A DNA stretch of 64,000 nucleotides, taken from contig NZ_CP014264.1 in the NCBI RefSeq assembly GCF_001553685.1, positions 1,744,001-1,808,000 on the forward strand, read 5' to 3'. The stretch comes from Streptococcus sp. oral taxon 431. GTDB lineage: Bacteria > Bacillota > Bacilli > Lactobacillales > Streptococcaceae. Positions within the stretch are counted from its first letter, which is position 1. Each line of letters opens with the position of its first letter. The notes under the pieces were generated by a model. That model saw only the letters and a program-made list of their open reading frames with translations, ran no database searches and was not told the origin of the DNA. The translations under genes and the position numbers were made by a program. Shown one piece after another: positions 17,926 to 28,406 of this stretch.

Positions 17926-18315
17926 CTAATCATTCTTTATGATATAGACTTGAAAACTCTTTGCAACTCCTCCTACTACATATTTTTTAGCATCATTTTC
18001 CCACCACGGCAAAACATCTTCTTTCAGAATTTCTAAAAACAGCTCCTTCGAAACAAAATCATCTGCTAAGAAAGAATTATAATTGTCAAATACAAAAGCA
18101 TATTTGTCTGCTTTCAACCAAGATAGATCAGTTAACCAATCTATCAATGAGCTCCAATTATCTGAATCAGGAAGATCCATAGTTTCCTCAAGAAAACTAA
18201 ATAATTCATTCTTATTGCGAATTTTCTTCCCGTCGAATAGAATTACAAAATCTTCAGAAGATAGTATCTCGTCAATATTTTGTTTTAGTATATAGTGAAT
18301 TTTATTTTTTATCAT
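17926..18315 (-). CDS. Barstar-family immunity protein
   Basis: 129 residues. Residues 28-63 (DGKKIRNKNELFSFLEE, then SDNWSSLIDWLTDL) align with the barstar helix region ENLDALWDCLTG; D59 sits where barstar Asp39, which plugs the RNase active site, is found, and N53 matches barstar Asn33. The C-terminal part (YAFVFDNYNSFL...WWENDAKKYVVGG) resembles larger barstar relatives. It starts 10 bp after the stop of the RHS gene, whose C-terminal domain is barnase-like, so the pairing of toxin and inhibitor is well supported. Expressed from the sortase-RHS operon. Confidence 0.85.
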   Translation of the reverse strand: MIKNKIHYILKQNIDEILSSEDFVILFDGKKIRNKNELFSFLEETMDLPDSDNWSSLIDWLTDLSWLKADKYAFVFDNYNSFLADDFVSKELFLEILKEDVLPWWENDAKKYVVGGVAKSFQVYIIKND

Positions 18316-18325
18316 TTTTTCTAAT

Positions 18326-21300
18326 CTACTTTATTTGTTTAAACGTTTTATAATGGTCATCTGTGTAGTAAACACTTCCGTCACTTCCTCTTACAAATCT
18401 TTCTCCATCTCTCCCTTTAGATGGTAGTTTATTATTGACATCAAACTCCTTATAAGTGATTGGTGAATCATGCTTATCAATATTTGGCAATGAATTATCA
18501 GCATTTCTAAATTTTTTTCCTGCTGCAGTTCCCTCTGTCTGCCCTTTAAAACTACCTTCCCATTTTATATCGGAATATTTTTTATATGAATTTTGGACAT
18601 TAGTCGGTAAATCTGAGTAGTTTATTTTAGGAATACTATCTTTGACTTTATCAACCACACGAGCTGCATCTGACGCATCGTCCACAGCCTTTGCAGCTTT
18701 CGAAGCATCTTTAACTCTATCTGCTGCCTTCGCAGCTTTTGATGCATCATTAATCGCATCTAGGGCTTGCAAGCCTGTACTAGCAGCTTTAGCTCCCTTG
18801 GCAACTTTACTAGTTTTTAATGTTACGATATCAGCTAGTAGCCATCCAGCTGCTTCTATGCGACTGGCATTCTCACCTGTTTCAGGATCTTTCCCTGTAG
18901 TTAGACGGTATGTATCGTTGACTGAGAAAAACTCTCCGATTATATAAGGTATTTTCTTTAAGCCATCTTCCGCATTCTTCCAAACACGTCTATTCCCTGC
19001 TGCTATCTCTTCTTTTGTACGCGTGTCTGTTCCTATACCTGATTTACCATCATAGCTTCTAGACAAGGCTGCAACCGCAGACATATCGCCAGAATTTGCT
19101 TTTTTGACGAGTTGTCGTAACTCACTAGCTGTCAGTTTTTTCTTGCTAGCATCATCTTGACCCTTAGTCGTTTTTGGATTACATACATGCTTCAAGGTGT
19201 TCTGTAATGCCGTATTCCAATTACGAAGTAAATTTAATCCTTCCCGGATGGTTGGAGATGACTTGATCCCTGTCGCTAAACCATATTCATAGCGAATCTG
19301 TTGGCGACGGCGCTGTTCTGCTTGGGCTCTTGCGCGCGCTGCTTGTTGTTGGGCATATGCATAAGAACTTTGTCCTCCGTAACTTCCACCCTGATATGTT
19401 GCCACATTGGGACCAAAAGCTTGATAATAACTTGCTGGTGCTCGGAAGTTTCGATCGGTTTGAATACGACGATCCGTGTATTCATGTAGTGACACTGCAC
19501 GACCTAAAGCATCTTGTCCGATAATACTTTGTTGGTAGAAACGTTGTTGGCGCGTATTTATACTACGAGGACGACTTGGTTCGCCTTCACCACCCATCCA
19601 GACCATTCTATGCCCACTCGGGTCGGTATAGTTGACGGGGTTGTTCTGCACATAGCTGTAACGGTTCTGGCTGAGAGGATCTGTGTCCTCACCTGGGTAA
19701 CTATCCTCGGTTAAGAAAGTACCTCCCTGACTATCATAATATCTTGCGCGTAAATAGTCAAGTCCAGTATCGTCACGAGCTTCGCCGTTATAGGCAAATG
19801 GATTGCCTGTTGTGTCTGTGCTTGCCTTTCTTGCGCCATAGAGGTTATAGCTGCTTGATGCGACGGCTTGTCCATCCTTGGTCAAGCCTGTCACAGAGCC
19901 TGACTGATTGGTCAAATAGTTGTAGCTGTCGCCTGTTTGGTTGTTGAGGTAGCTAGCTCGACCTTTGCCATAACTATAGGTCTCTCGTGCCTTGCCATCA
20001 TGATCATAGGTTTCAAGGACTTCTGTATGTTCACGATTGACATCGTTGACATAGTTGCGTTCCTCGTAGTAGTTGTAAGTATCCTCTCGTGTGGTGTAAG
20101 GGATGAGGACATCCTGAACCTGACTGGCATAGGTTACTTCTCCCTGACCCGGTAAGTTACCGAGTTCTGGTGGATTGACCACGATCCCTTCCTTGGTTGC
20201 TCGATCCTTAGCCACTTTCTGGTGATAGGCTCTAGACACATCGTCAAAGATGCTGTTCCAGATGCTTCCTACTGTCTGTGGTAGGGTGGATAGAGCTTGG
20301 AGAACATTCTGACTAAAGCCATACCAGAAGAGGGAGTTTTCTTCCCCACTTGGGGCTGTGTATGGCGACTTACGACCTGACTTGCCTCTACCTGCATGCG
20401 ATGCCTGATCACCAGATTGATCTTCCTTAGGTTTGCGTTGGAAGAGTTGATAGGTGTTCTTGCCTTCCCTGCGACTAGCAGTGAAGACACGATTATCATC
20501 TCCGTCGTAAAGTGCAGCCATGAGAAGACCCTTCTTGTCCTTGATCGCAAGCAAGCGGTTCTCGGTGTCGTAGATGTAGTCTAGCTTCTCTGAGTTCTTC
20601 TCAGAGGCGATGCGATTGCCATTCTTGTCGTAGGTATAGGTGATAGTGCCATCTGGACCTTCTAGTTTGGTCAAGCGGTTATGGTCATCGTAGGTAAAGC
20701 GTGTCTGGCTCTCCTTACCATCGACTGTCTCGGTGCTGGTTAGTTTATTGCCGGCTAAGTCATAGGTGTAGAAGAGCTTGGAAAGTTCCTTACCAGCTCC
20801 ATCCGATACGGTCATGTTTTCCACTTGACCCAGAGTATCGTAAGTGTAGGTATGGACTAGGGTTTCGCCATCTTGCTTGATGGTTTCTTTGGCAATGTAG
20901 CCACCATCATCATACTCATAGCCATAGCTGGAGATGAGTTTGTCCTGCTTGTCCATGTGACGGAGTTCGGTGAGACGGTGAGCCTTGTCATAGGTCAAGA
21001 AGCTCTTGGTTCCATCTCCTCGATTAACTTCCGTCAGATCCCCTGCTGTGTTATAGCTATAGCTGGTCTTTTGTCCCTTGACATCTGTCACGGAAGTGAG
21101 ACGATCCAGTTCATCGTAAGTATAAGAAACTGTGCTACCATCTGGGTAAATCATCTTCGAGATATTGCCATTGGCATCATACTCGTACTGAATCAGGCTA
21201 CCATCTCCCTGACGAACACCCGTGATCTCGCCTTCTTCGTTGGTCGCGTACTGACTAGTTCCTGTCAGGTCACTCATAGACACCCGACGTCCATCCGCAT

Positions 21301-24300
21301 CATAGGTATAGAGGACTTGCCCATCTTGCTTTTCAGAGTACTCCACCTTGAGCAGTTGATCCAGCTTGTTGTAGTCATAGCTGATGGTTTTCCCATCGGA
21401 CTTGGTTACTTTTTCGAGCTGGTTATTGACATTATAGGTATAGGTCTCCTTATCTCCGAGACTGGTCATGCGTTCCACTAGATTGGAAAGCTGGTCATAG
21501 CTGTAGCTTGTGACCTTGCCATTTCCATTCGTAACCGAAGTGACATTGCCCACACTGTCGTAGGTATAGCTAGAGGTAGAAGCCTTCTCTCCACTTCCTT
21601 GTGTCGCTGTAAGCAACTGATCCTTTAAGTCGTAGGTGTAGGTCTTGACACGCTTGCTTCCGGATGTGACACTGGTGAGGTTGCCATTGGCATCATAGGT
21701 CATACTTGCGACGCCGCCAGCTTCATCTGTGATTTTCGTGAGATGGTTATCGTGGTCATAGCCATACTTAGTCCACTGGCCTGCCGTATCGCTTTCTGAG
21801 GTGAGGCGATTGAGGCTATCATAGGTCCGCTTGGTTACTTGACCGAGAGGATTCGTCTCCTCAAGGAGATTGCCATTTGGGTCATAGGTATAGGTCGTTT
21901 CGCGCTTGCCATTGATGGTTCGTTTGGTCACCTGACCGACGGGGTCATAGCTTGATTCCACTGTTCGACCAGTTGGCGTTTTGATCGTTTTTAGTTGATC
22001 GAGGGTTGTATAGTCAAAAGTGGTTGTAGCACCTGACGGCTTGGTCAGTTTGGCTAGGTTCCCCGCTTCATCGTAGCTATACTTGGTTTCAAGGTCAAGG
22101 GCGTTCTTAGCCGTTAAGAGACGGCCAACCTTGTCATAGCTATAGTGATTGCTTCGATCGGATTGGTCTGTCTCTTGCACCAAGTTTCCAGACACATCAT
22201 AGCTATAGGTTTTTGATAGCCCCTGTGGACCTGTTTGCTTAGTGAGACGGCCCAAGGCGTCATAGGCATAGGTATAAGCCGCCTCATTTGGTAAGGTGCG
22301 TTTGGTCACACGACCATAAAGGTCATTGACATAGTTGGTGCTATGACCGTTAGCATCTGTTTCTTTTGACAAGCTACCTGTAGCGTCATAAGCATACCGA
22401 TCCTCTCCACCTGTTGGACGTTTCTTACTGCTGACACGGTTCATACTGTCATAGCTGTAAGTCGTTGTATGACCTTCGCCACTTGTTTCACTCAAACGAT
22501 TCCCCAAAGCATCATAGCTGAAGCTTTGCTTGCTTCCTGTCGGAGCTACTGTTTCGATGATTCGTCCTAATGGGTCGTACTTAAAGGCTGTTGCTTGACC
22601 ATTTGGATCCGTATAGAGCACCAATTTTTTATTAGCATCATAACCATAGCTACTTGAATGGCCATTGGCATCTGTCATTTTAGAGAGGTTGCCAAGGACA
22701 TCATATTCGTAAGTAGAGGTATTTCCATCGGCATCCGACTCTGTCACCACTCGGTTGAGAGCATCGTAGCTATACTTGGTTTCACGTTTTAGATGATCGA
22801 CGGTCTTAAGCAGATTGCCGTTTTGATCATAGTGATAAGTCTTGGTCTTACCTTCTTGGTCGGTTGAGCTTGCGACATTGCCCATGACATCATAGGTGAA
22901 GGTTTCGCTGGTCTTATCTGCGTAGACCACCTTAGTCAGTTGGTTGTCACTATTATAGCTATATTGGGTAACCTCACCCAAGCTGTTGATTAAAGTGAGG
23001 CGATTTCCTGCCTTATCGTAGGTGTAGGTCTCATTGAGATCCTGATTATCTTTTTTGTTCACTACTCGGTTGGCGGCATCGTAGCTGTACTCTGTTACCA
23101 AACCACTAGAATGCGTCTGCTTGATGAGACGATCAAGGGCATCGTATTCTTGTCTTACGGTAGTTCCGTCTGGAAGAGTCACTTCTTCCAGTTGAGCCGT
23201 TGAGGTATAGGTCATCTTAGTGACATTGCCATTAGCATCGGTGACCTGAATCGGATAGCCTAGTTCATTATAGGTGTACTGAGTCTTACCACCCAAGGCA
23301 TCTGTCAACTCTGTCAACTGTTCCATCTGGTTGTAGGCCATCTTAGTGACATTGCCTAAACCATCTGTAATACTGGAAACTTGATTTTGGCCTGTATAAG
23401 TCGTGCTAGCAGTATAGCCTGCCGCATCTGTTAGGCTATTTTGATTGCCATTGGCATCATAGGTCATGCTGGTGCGGTGACCCAAGGCATTGGTCGTTGC
23501 GATCAGGCGCCCTGCCTTACTATATTCATAAGTCGTTTCTTTTCCAAGGGCGTCTGTCATGGACAGGATATTCCCCATCGCATCCAACACATATGAAACA
23601 CTGCTACCATCTGGGTAGGTAACACCTGTCACATTTCCCGCAGCATCATAGGTATAGCTGGTAGTCTTTTTCTCTTTGGTTTCACTGAGTTTATTACCGA
23701 CACTGTCATAGGTGTAGGTCACTCTCTGACCTGCTTCATCGGTGTAAGAGAGCACACGCCCCATGATATCATAAGTAGTTTCTGCCTTTGTACCGATTGG
23801 ATAAGAAACTGAGGTTATATTTCCTGCCGCGTCATAAGTGTTTTGAGTAACTTGACCTAAAGCATCTGTGATGGTTTTAACGGCATTGTTTCTATCATCA
23901 TAAGTCAAGCTACTACTATTACCTGCTTCATTGGTTCGAGTGACAATTCGACCCAACGCATCACGAGTAACGGTAGTTGCTTGCCCTGAAGCATTGGTTT
24001 CTGTTAGGAAACGACCCTTGCTATCATATGTATAGCTAGTAGCGTGTCCTTCTGCATCAGTCACGGAAAGCTGGTTTCCAACACCATCATAAGTGTAGCT
24101 ATAGGTTCCACCTTCTCCATTCGAAGCACCGACTTTACGGCCGAAACCATCATAGGTGAAGGTAGTCGTGTTACCATTGCCTTCTGTCACAGCTGTCACT
24201 TGACCTGCCTTATCAAAAGTATGGCTCGTCCCAACACCATCGGCATCTTTTTCGCTAAGCTTGCGACCTTCTGCATCATAGGTAAAGGTCTTGGTCCCAC

Positions 24301-27300
24301 CGAGAGGATTCGTAATGCTAGTGACTTGATTGTGTGCATTATAGGTAAAGGTTGATACGCCTCCCAAAGGATTAGTGAGGCTTACCAGATTCGCACCTTG
24401 ATAGGCAAAAGAAGTTGTATGCCCCGCCGCATCTGTTGTAGACAAGATGCGTCCTTGCTGATCGACAGTATAGGTAATCTTAGACCCATCTGGCAATGTT
24501 GTCTGGATTAGATTACCATTCGCATCATAGTTATGTGCTGTTGATGCACCACTAAAATCAGTCAAAGACAGAAGATGATTCTTCTCATCATAGCTAGAAG
24601 TTTTTACCGCACCATCAAAACGCGTTTCTGTCAAGGTATTGCCATTGCTGTCATAGGTGTAGCGAGTTGTTTGCCCCGCTTCATTCGTCACGCTTGACAG
24701 ACGGTTGTTTTCATCATACGTTTTTGAGACACTAGTTCCATCTGCATAGCGAATGCCAGTTGTGCGATATTGCTCATCGTAAGTATATACGGTTTGATCG
24801 CCATTTCCATCGGTAGTGATTGTCTGACCTTCACTATAAGAAAGAGTTGAAACAGCACCTGCACCATCTGTTTGCTTGATGACACGATTTTCCTCATCGT
24901 ACTCGTTTTGGATAACCTTGGTGCCATTTCCATCATACCAGGCTGTCATACGTCCCTTATCGTCATATTCATAACGAGTAGGAACACCTGTCGCATCCGT
25001 ATAGGTAATCAAATGACCATTCGTGTCATATTCATAGGTCAAAGTTGAGCCATTAGGGATTTGAATCGCACCAATATAACCATCTGTATTATAGGTGATA
25101 CTATAAACCAAGCCTGTAGGAGAGGTAATCTTGACCAGCTGGTAATTTTCATTATAATCAAAGCTTGTTTTATTACCTTTTTCATCCGTCTGGCTCGTTA
25201 AAAGACCGTAATAGTTGAAAATTTTCTCTTGATGGTTGTGATCGACAATTCGGTATTCCTTAACATCGTAGTCTTCTTTTTCGTCTCCACCAAAGTCACC
25301 TTTCTTTGTTTCAACTGTTTTTACTTCGAGAGTGAGATCATAACCGCTTGGAGCACGATAGCCATCTCCATCCTTCGCAAACTTAAGGATAGAACCGTCT
25401 GTACGAGTATAGTAGAGATTTTGATCTTCATCGCTTGATAACTGCTCATTAAAGGCAAATGACCAACCACGTCCAAATAGACTATTGATACCTGCTGCTT
25501 TGGAATTATAGGCGCGAGTAATTTCAAACTTGCCGTCAACATCAGTGATAGAAACATCTGTTCGATCTAGGTAGAAATTCCCCGTGTTTAGATTGATTGG
25601 CTCAAATCCAAATTCACAGTGAAGGCCACGCCCCATTAAAAGCCTGTCTATTTCCGACTTTGTATTGGATGTCAAAGCTGGTGGATTATAAGGTTTATCG
25701 GCATTCTTTCTTGGATTACGAATAAATAGGGTGTTATTTTGCACAAGCATCATATCTTGGATACGATTATCGTAAGCAAGTTGATTGAGCGGTACTCCAT
25801 AGTATGCCGCAATCTTTGGAAGTGTATCAAACTGGGTAACTTTGTAAATCAAGAAAGTATCACTTGATTTTTTACCACTAGTTTGACTATCCTTTTTACT
25901 CTCTGCGTCAATCGTATAAACCTTGTTTAGTTCAGGTTCTGTGAAAGGCACCTGAGTCTGCCAGTTTGAAAGTTTATCTTTATATTTGGTCGTTCCTTTT
26001 TCAAATGCTGCATCAAAGGAACTACTATCAGGGTATTTGTAAGAAAAACTTGCAGGGCTTTGTCCCTTGTAGTCTTTCGCAGTATCACTAAGATTGTAAT
26101 CAACCTGAGCACCCGGCGTTGTCAGACCATCCGCAAAGACTCCCTGAAATTGCAATTTTCCTTTCTTATCTGTCTTCACCATTGTCCGAAGATTGATAGT
26201 TGTGTTCCCTATTGGATAATTGACATCAACTGGATCTGGAACGGACCAATTAATCGTCAAACTTGGAGCCTTGTCTGGAGTAAACCCAATCTGTCCTGCA
26301 TTTTCTGCCGTCGCTTCAGTTGTATAGAAAGCACCACCATCTGAGCCTTCGTCGGTTGCAGCTACAACTAGGCCATAGTTTGGTTCCAAACCTTGAACCC
26401 ATGCATTTACAGTCTCACGGATATCAAAGTTATGCATTCCAATCTTCTTACCACTGGTCGCATTCTTTCCTGCGATTTCCATATCAAGGCCCACAGAAGT
26501 ATCCCATGTGAGGTTATTGATATCAAAGTCTTGTTTCAAGCGATAAGCTGCAAACTGGGTTGATTGAGAATCTGGTGCCGTATATTCATAGATGTTTAGA
26601 CTCGCACTATCAATACGCGCTTCCTTAGGAATACTCTTTTGAAAATCGTAATTAATCTTAAAGTACATCCTTGCACGTCCGATGTCACGAACACCTGGAA
26701 CACCCGTCATTCCGATCATTTCGGCTGTTAGATATCCAACATACCCATAAGAATAACCTTGATATTGCCCATGTACAGATGAGGTAACAATGTCAAGAAT
26801 TTTTTCTCGTGGAACTGTTACAGTTGGGTCTATCCTAACAGGATACTTACGTTCAGAAGCAGACAACCACTCTTTACTAGCTGTGACTGTCACTTCATGA
26901 CGCCCATCCCCTTTTTTCAATCCAAGGGTTAAGGCATTACTTGTAGCGCCTACACTATCCACCATCATTGGGGCAGTTAGTACAAAGAGGATCTTCGTTT
27001 TCCCCTTTTCACGGACAAGGATTTGATTGTCTTTCAAAGAAACATCATACTTAGATGCATCCAAACCATAAGTAAAGGAGTTCTTCCCACCCCACTCGGC
27101 TAAAATGATTTCTTCTTTGACTCCATTAGACTGTACCGTATATTGCACATCTGTTTTGCCATCAACATTGTTGTATAAGATCGCATTCTTTTCTACAGTT
27201 GCTTGTTCATATGTTTTATCAAGCGGATACAAAGAAATTTTATCATCCTTATGTGTAATATCAATGGGAGTCTCTTTCTTAACTTCGCTCGGGAGAACCA

Positions 27301-27793
27301 CACCTACTGGAGATTCTTTGGGTAGATAATAATGCTTCCCATTAGCATGATAAGAATAAAGAGATAAATCTACAGGAACTTCTACCCCTTCTTTATCAAT
27401 ATATGTTTTGATATCACTACCAATATGCGTCACAAAGTGAGTATCATCAACCCGAAACAGTTGTTCTTGCCCACTAACCGCTACTGGTGCGCCGTATTGT
27501 TTTTTCAGTTCTGCCTCTGCCTTACTCTCTCCATTGACCACTTTGGGTTGTTGAAGGGCATCTCCTCCATCTTTTACTGGTTTTGAAGCATCAGCACTTG
27601 TCGAACCTTCCGTATTTGCATTTTCAGAACCAACAGTCTGGATACTCGCCTCTGTAACAGCTTTTTTATAAGCTTCCTCAGCCTGGCCTTGTTTAATTGC
27701 TTGGTTTATTTCTTCCGCATAGATCAACGGCATGTTAGAAACAAATAAACTCAGCAATAATAACCACTGTATGGACTTACGCAGTCTTTTCAT
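18326..27793 (-). CDS. Secreted RHS/YD-repeat polymorphic toxin with barnase-type RNase C-terminus
   Basis: 3155 residues. 1-27: signal peptide (LLLLSLFVSNMPLIYAEE). About 320-520: a DNRLRE-like beta domain, as in WapA-type proteins. About 648-693: a LysM-like segment (QFDTLPKIAAYYGVPLNQLA). About 723-800: a DUF6531-like domain. About 860-2410: dozens of YD repeats, expected to form the beta-cocoon shell. About 2668-2731: RHS core ending DPSGH. Then linker A and the GIKSSPTIREGLN block. Last 100 residues: a barnase/RNase Sa-type domain with E3116, R3128, R3132 and H3147; R-R spacing 4 and R-H spacing 15 equal those of barnase. No LPxTG-type sorting signal. Predicted role: contact-dependent RNA cleavage in competitors. 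Confidence 0.92.
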   Translation of the reverse strand: MKRLRKSIQWLLLLSLFVSNMPLIYAEEINQAIKQGQAEEAYKKAVTEASIQTVGSENANTEGSTSADASKPVKDGGDALQQPKVVNGESKAEAELKKQYGAPVAVSGQEQLFRVDDTHFVTHIGSDIKTYIDKEGVEVPVDLSLYSYHANGKHYYLPKESPVGVVLPSEVKKETPIDITHKDDKISLYPLDKTYEQATVEKNAILYNNVDGKTDVQYTVQSNGVKEEIILAEWGGKNSFTYGLDASKYDVSLKDNQILVREKGKTKILFVLTAPMMVDSVGATSNALTLGLKKGDGRHEVTVTASKEWLSASERKYPVRIDPTVTVPREKILDIVTSSVHGQYQGYSYGYVGYLTAEMIGMTGVPGVRDIGRARMYFKINYDFQKSIPKEARIDSASLNIYEYTAPDSQSTQFAAYRLKQDFDINNLTWDTSVGLDMEIAGKNATSGKKIGMHNFDIRETVNAWVQGLEPNYGLVVAATDEGSDGGAFYTTEATAENAGQIGFTPDKAPSLTINWSVPDPVDVNYPIGNTTINLRTMVKTDKKGKLQFQGVFADGLTTPGAQVDYNLSDTAKDYKGQSPASFSYKYPDSSSFDAAFEKGTTKYKDKLSNWQTQVPFTEPELNKVYTIDAESKKDSQTSGKKSSDTFLIYKVTQFDTLPKIAAYYGVPLNQLAYDNRIQDMMLVQNNTLFIRNPRKNADKPYNPPALTSNTKSEIDRLLMGRGLHCEFGFEPINLNTGNFYLDRTDVSITDVDGKFEITRAYNSKAAGINSLFGRGWSFAFNEQLSSDEDQNLYYTRTDGSILKFAKDGDGYRAPSGYDLTLEVKTVETKKGDFGGDEKEDYDVKEYRIVDHNHQEKIFNYYGLLTSQTDEKGNKTSFDYNENYQLVKITSPTGLVYSITYNTDGYIGAIQIPNGSTLTYEYDTNGHLITYTDATGVPTRYEYDDKGRMTAWYDGNGTKVIQNEYDEENRVIKQTDGAGAVSTLSYSEGQTITTDGNGDQTVYTYDEQYRTTGIRYADGTSVSKTYDENNRLSSVTNEAGQTTRYTYDSNGNTLTETRFDGAVKTSSYDEKNHLLSLTDFSGASTAHNYDANGNLIQTTLPDGSKITYTVDQQGRILSTTDAAGHTTSFAYQGANLVSLTNPLGGVSTFTYNAHNQVTSITNPLGGTKTFTYDAEGRKLSEKDADGVGTSHTFDKAGQVTAVTEGNGNTTTFTYDGFGRKVGASNGEGGTYSYTYDGVGNQLSVTDAEGHATSYTYDSKGRFLTETNASGQATTVTRDALGRIVTRTNEAGNSSSLTYDDRNNAVKTITDALGQVTQNTYDAAGNITSVSYPIGTKAETTYDIMGRVLSYTDEAGQRVTYTYDSVGNKLSETKEKKTTSYTYDAAGNVTGVTYPDGSSVSYVLDAMGNILSMTDALGKETTYEYSKAGRLIATTNALGHRTSMTYDANGNQNSLTDAAGYTASTTYTGQNQVSSITDGLGNVTKMAYNQMEQLTELTDALGGKTQYTYNELGYPIQVTDANGNVTKMTYTSTAQLEEVTLPDGTTVRQEYDALDRLIKQTHSSGLVTEYSYDAANRVVNKKDNQDLNETYTYDKAGNRLTLINSLGEVTQYSYNSDNQLTKVVYADKTSETFTYDVMGNVASSTDQEGKTKTYHYDQNGNLLKTVDHLKRETKYSYDALNRVVTESDADGNTSTYEYDVLGNLSKMTDANGHSSSYGYDANKKLVLYTDPNGQATAFKYDPLGRIIETVAPTGSKQSFSYDALGNRLSETSGEGHTTTYSYDSMNRVSSKKRPTGGEDRYAYDATGSLSKETDANGHSTNYVNDLYGRVTKRTLPNEAAYTYAYDALGRLTKQTGPQGLSKTYSYDVSGNLVQETDQSDRSNHYSYDKVGRLLTAKNALDLETKYSYDEAGNLAKLTKPSGATTTFDYTTLDQLKTIKTPTGRTVESSYDPVGQVTKRTINGKRETTYTYDPNGNLLEETNPLGQVTKRTYDSLNRLTSESDTAGQWTKYGYDHDNHLTKITDEAGGVASMTYDANGNLTSVTSGSKRVKTYTYDLKDQLLTATQGSGEKASTSSYTYDSVGNVTSVTNGNGKVTSYSYDQLSNLVERMTSLGDKETYTYNVNNQLEKVTKSDGKTISYDYNKLDQLLKVEYSEKQDGQVLYTYDADGRRVSMSDLTGTSQYATNEEGEITGVRQGDGSLIQYEYDANGNISKMIYPDGSTVSYTYDELDRLTSVTDVKGQKTSYSYNTAGDLTEVNRGDGTKSFLTYDKAHRLTELRHMDKQDKLISSYGYEYDDGGYIAKETIKQDGETLVHTYTYDTLGQVENMTVSDGAGKELSKLFYTYDLAGNKLTSTETVDGKESQTRFTYDDHNRLTKLEGPDGTITYTYDKNGNRIASEKNSEKLDYIYDTENRLLAIKDKKGLLMAALYDGDDNRVFTASRREGKNTYQLFQRKPKEDQSGDQASHAGRGKSGRKSPYTAPSGEENSLFWYGFSQNVLQALSTLPQTVGSIWNSIFDDVSRAYHQKVAKDRATKEGIVVNPPELGNLPGQGEVTYASQVQDVLIPYTTREDTYNYYEERNYVNDVNREHTEVLETYDHDGKARETYSYGKGRASYLNNQTGDSYNYLTNQSGSVTGLTKDGQAVASSSYNLYGARKASTDTTGNPFAYNGEARDDTGLDYLRARYYDSQGGTFLTEDSYPGEDTDPLSQNRYSYVQNNPVNYTDPSGHRMVWMGGEGEPSRPRSINTRQQRFYQQSIIGQDALGRAVSLHEYTDRRIQTDRNFRAPASYYQAFGPNVATYQGGSYGGQSSYAYAQQQAARARAQAEQRRRQQIRYEYGLATGIKSSPTIREGLNLLRNWNTALQNTLKHVCNPKTTKGQDDASKKKLTASELRQLVKKANSGDMSAVAALSRSYDGKSGIGTDTRTKEEIAAGNRRVWKNAEDGLKKIPYIIGEFFSVNDTYRLTTGKDPETGENASRIEAAGWLLADIVTLKTSKVAKGAKAASTGLQALDAINDASKAAKAADRVKDASKAAKAVDDASDAARVVDKVKDSIPKINYSDLPTNVQNSYKKYSDIKWEGSFKGQTEGTAAGKKFRNADNSLPNIDKHDSPITYKEFDVNNKLPSKGRDGERFVRGSDGSVYYTDDHYKTFKQIK

Positions 27794-28406
27794 CGGTATT
27801 CTCCTTTGTAAGATAAATAAAATAATAAAGTGTAAAAATTAATATTAGAGCATCAACGATTGATAAAACAAATGAACCTAGTATTGAAAACAAGATAGCA
27901 AGAGCTATACAACAGGCAACAAGAATCGTTGATACTAGAACAGGTAGTCGCAACTGCTCTAACCTATTTTTAATTGGTAAAGCTTTGTAAATACTCACCA
28001 GGCTATAGGATAAGATTACTTTAAGAAACGTTTGGATAATGGTAGTAAAAGCCCAGATAGTAATCTTGACATGGTCATACTCCATACTCGTATGATCGTA
28101 TAAAATTTGGCCAAACCCTCCGATGAGGATACCACATAAAATCGCACTGAGTATGTAAGCTAAAAGGGTACGATTTAAACGCTTATCTACACAGTACTGC
28201 CTATAGAACCAGATCGCTATCGGAAGGACAAGACCCGATCCTATGATTAAAAACAATAGGCTAAGTGAGGTCAGAATGAGCGATAATCCTTCTTCAACTA
28301 CCATAGGAGAGATAGCTCCTTTATATAAAAATCGTTGACCTAGTCCCAAACACAGTAGGCCAGTAGCTAGTCTCCAAAATCTAGAAAATCTTAGTGCTTT
28401 CATCAT
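27777..28406 (-). CDS. Polytopic membrane protein of the RHS operon
   Basis: 209 residues with five or six membrane helices (about 10-28, 38-66, 78-102, 112-140, 152-200) and short loops. No family or catalytic motif is recognised. The ATG overlaps the sortase stop by 4 bp and its 3' end overlaps the RHS start by 17 bp, so all three genes are translationally coupled. Position suggests a role in export, anchoring or processing of the RHS protein; this is inference. Confidence 0.75.
   Translation of the reverse strand: MMKALRFSRFWRLATGLLCLGLGQRFLYKGAISPMVVEEGLSLILTSLSLLFLIIGSGLVLPIAIWFYRQYCVDKRLNRTLLAYILSAILCGILIGGFGQILYDHTSMEYDHVKITIWAFTTIIQTFLKVILSYSLVSIYKALPIKNRLEQLRLPVLVSTILVACCIALAILFSILGSFVLSIVDALILIFTLYYFIYLTKENTDEKTA

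Noticed and set aside
18326..18640. Cell-wall sorting signal at the RHS C-terminus
   Set aside because: None is present; the end is the RNase domain with its catalytic His.
20873..21481. 202-codon open frame on the plus strand inside the RHS gene
   Set aside because: It is antisense to YD repeats, whose biased codons keep the opposite strand open; no ribosome site or promoter.
20860..25200. Regular repeats that could suggest a CRISPR array or DNA satellite
   Set aside because: The period reflects YD protein repeats (about 20 residues) with diverged DNA; no constant direct repeat or spacers.
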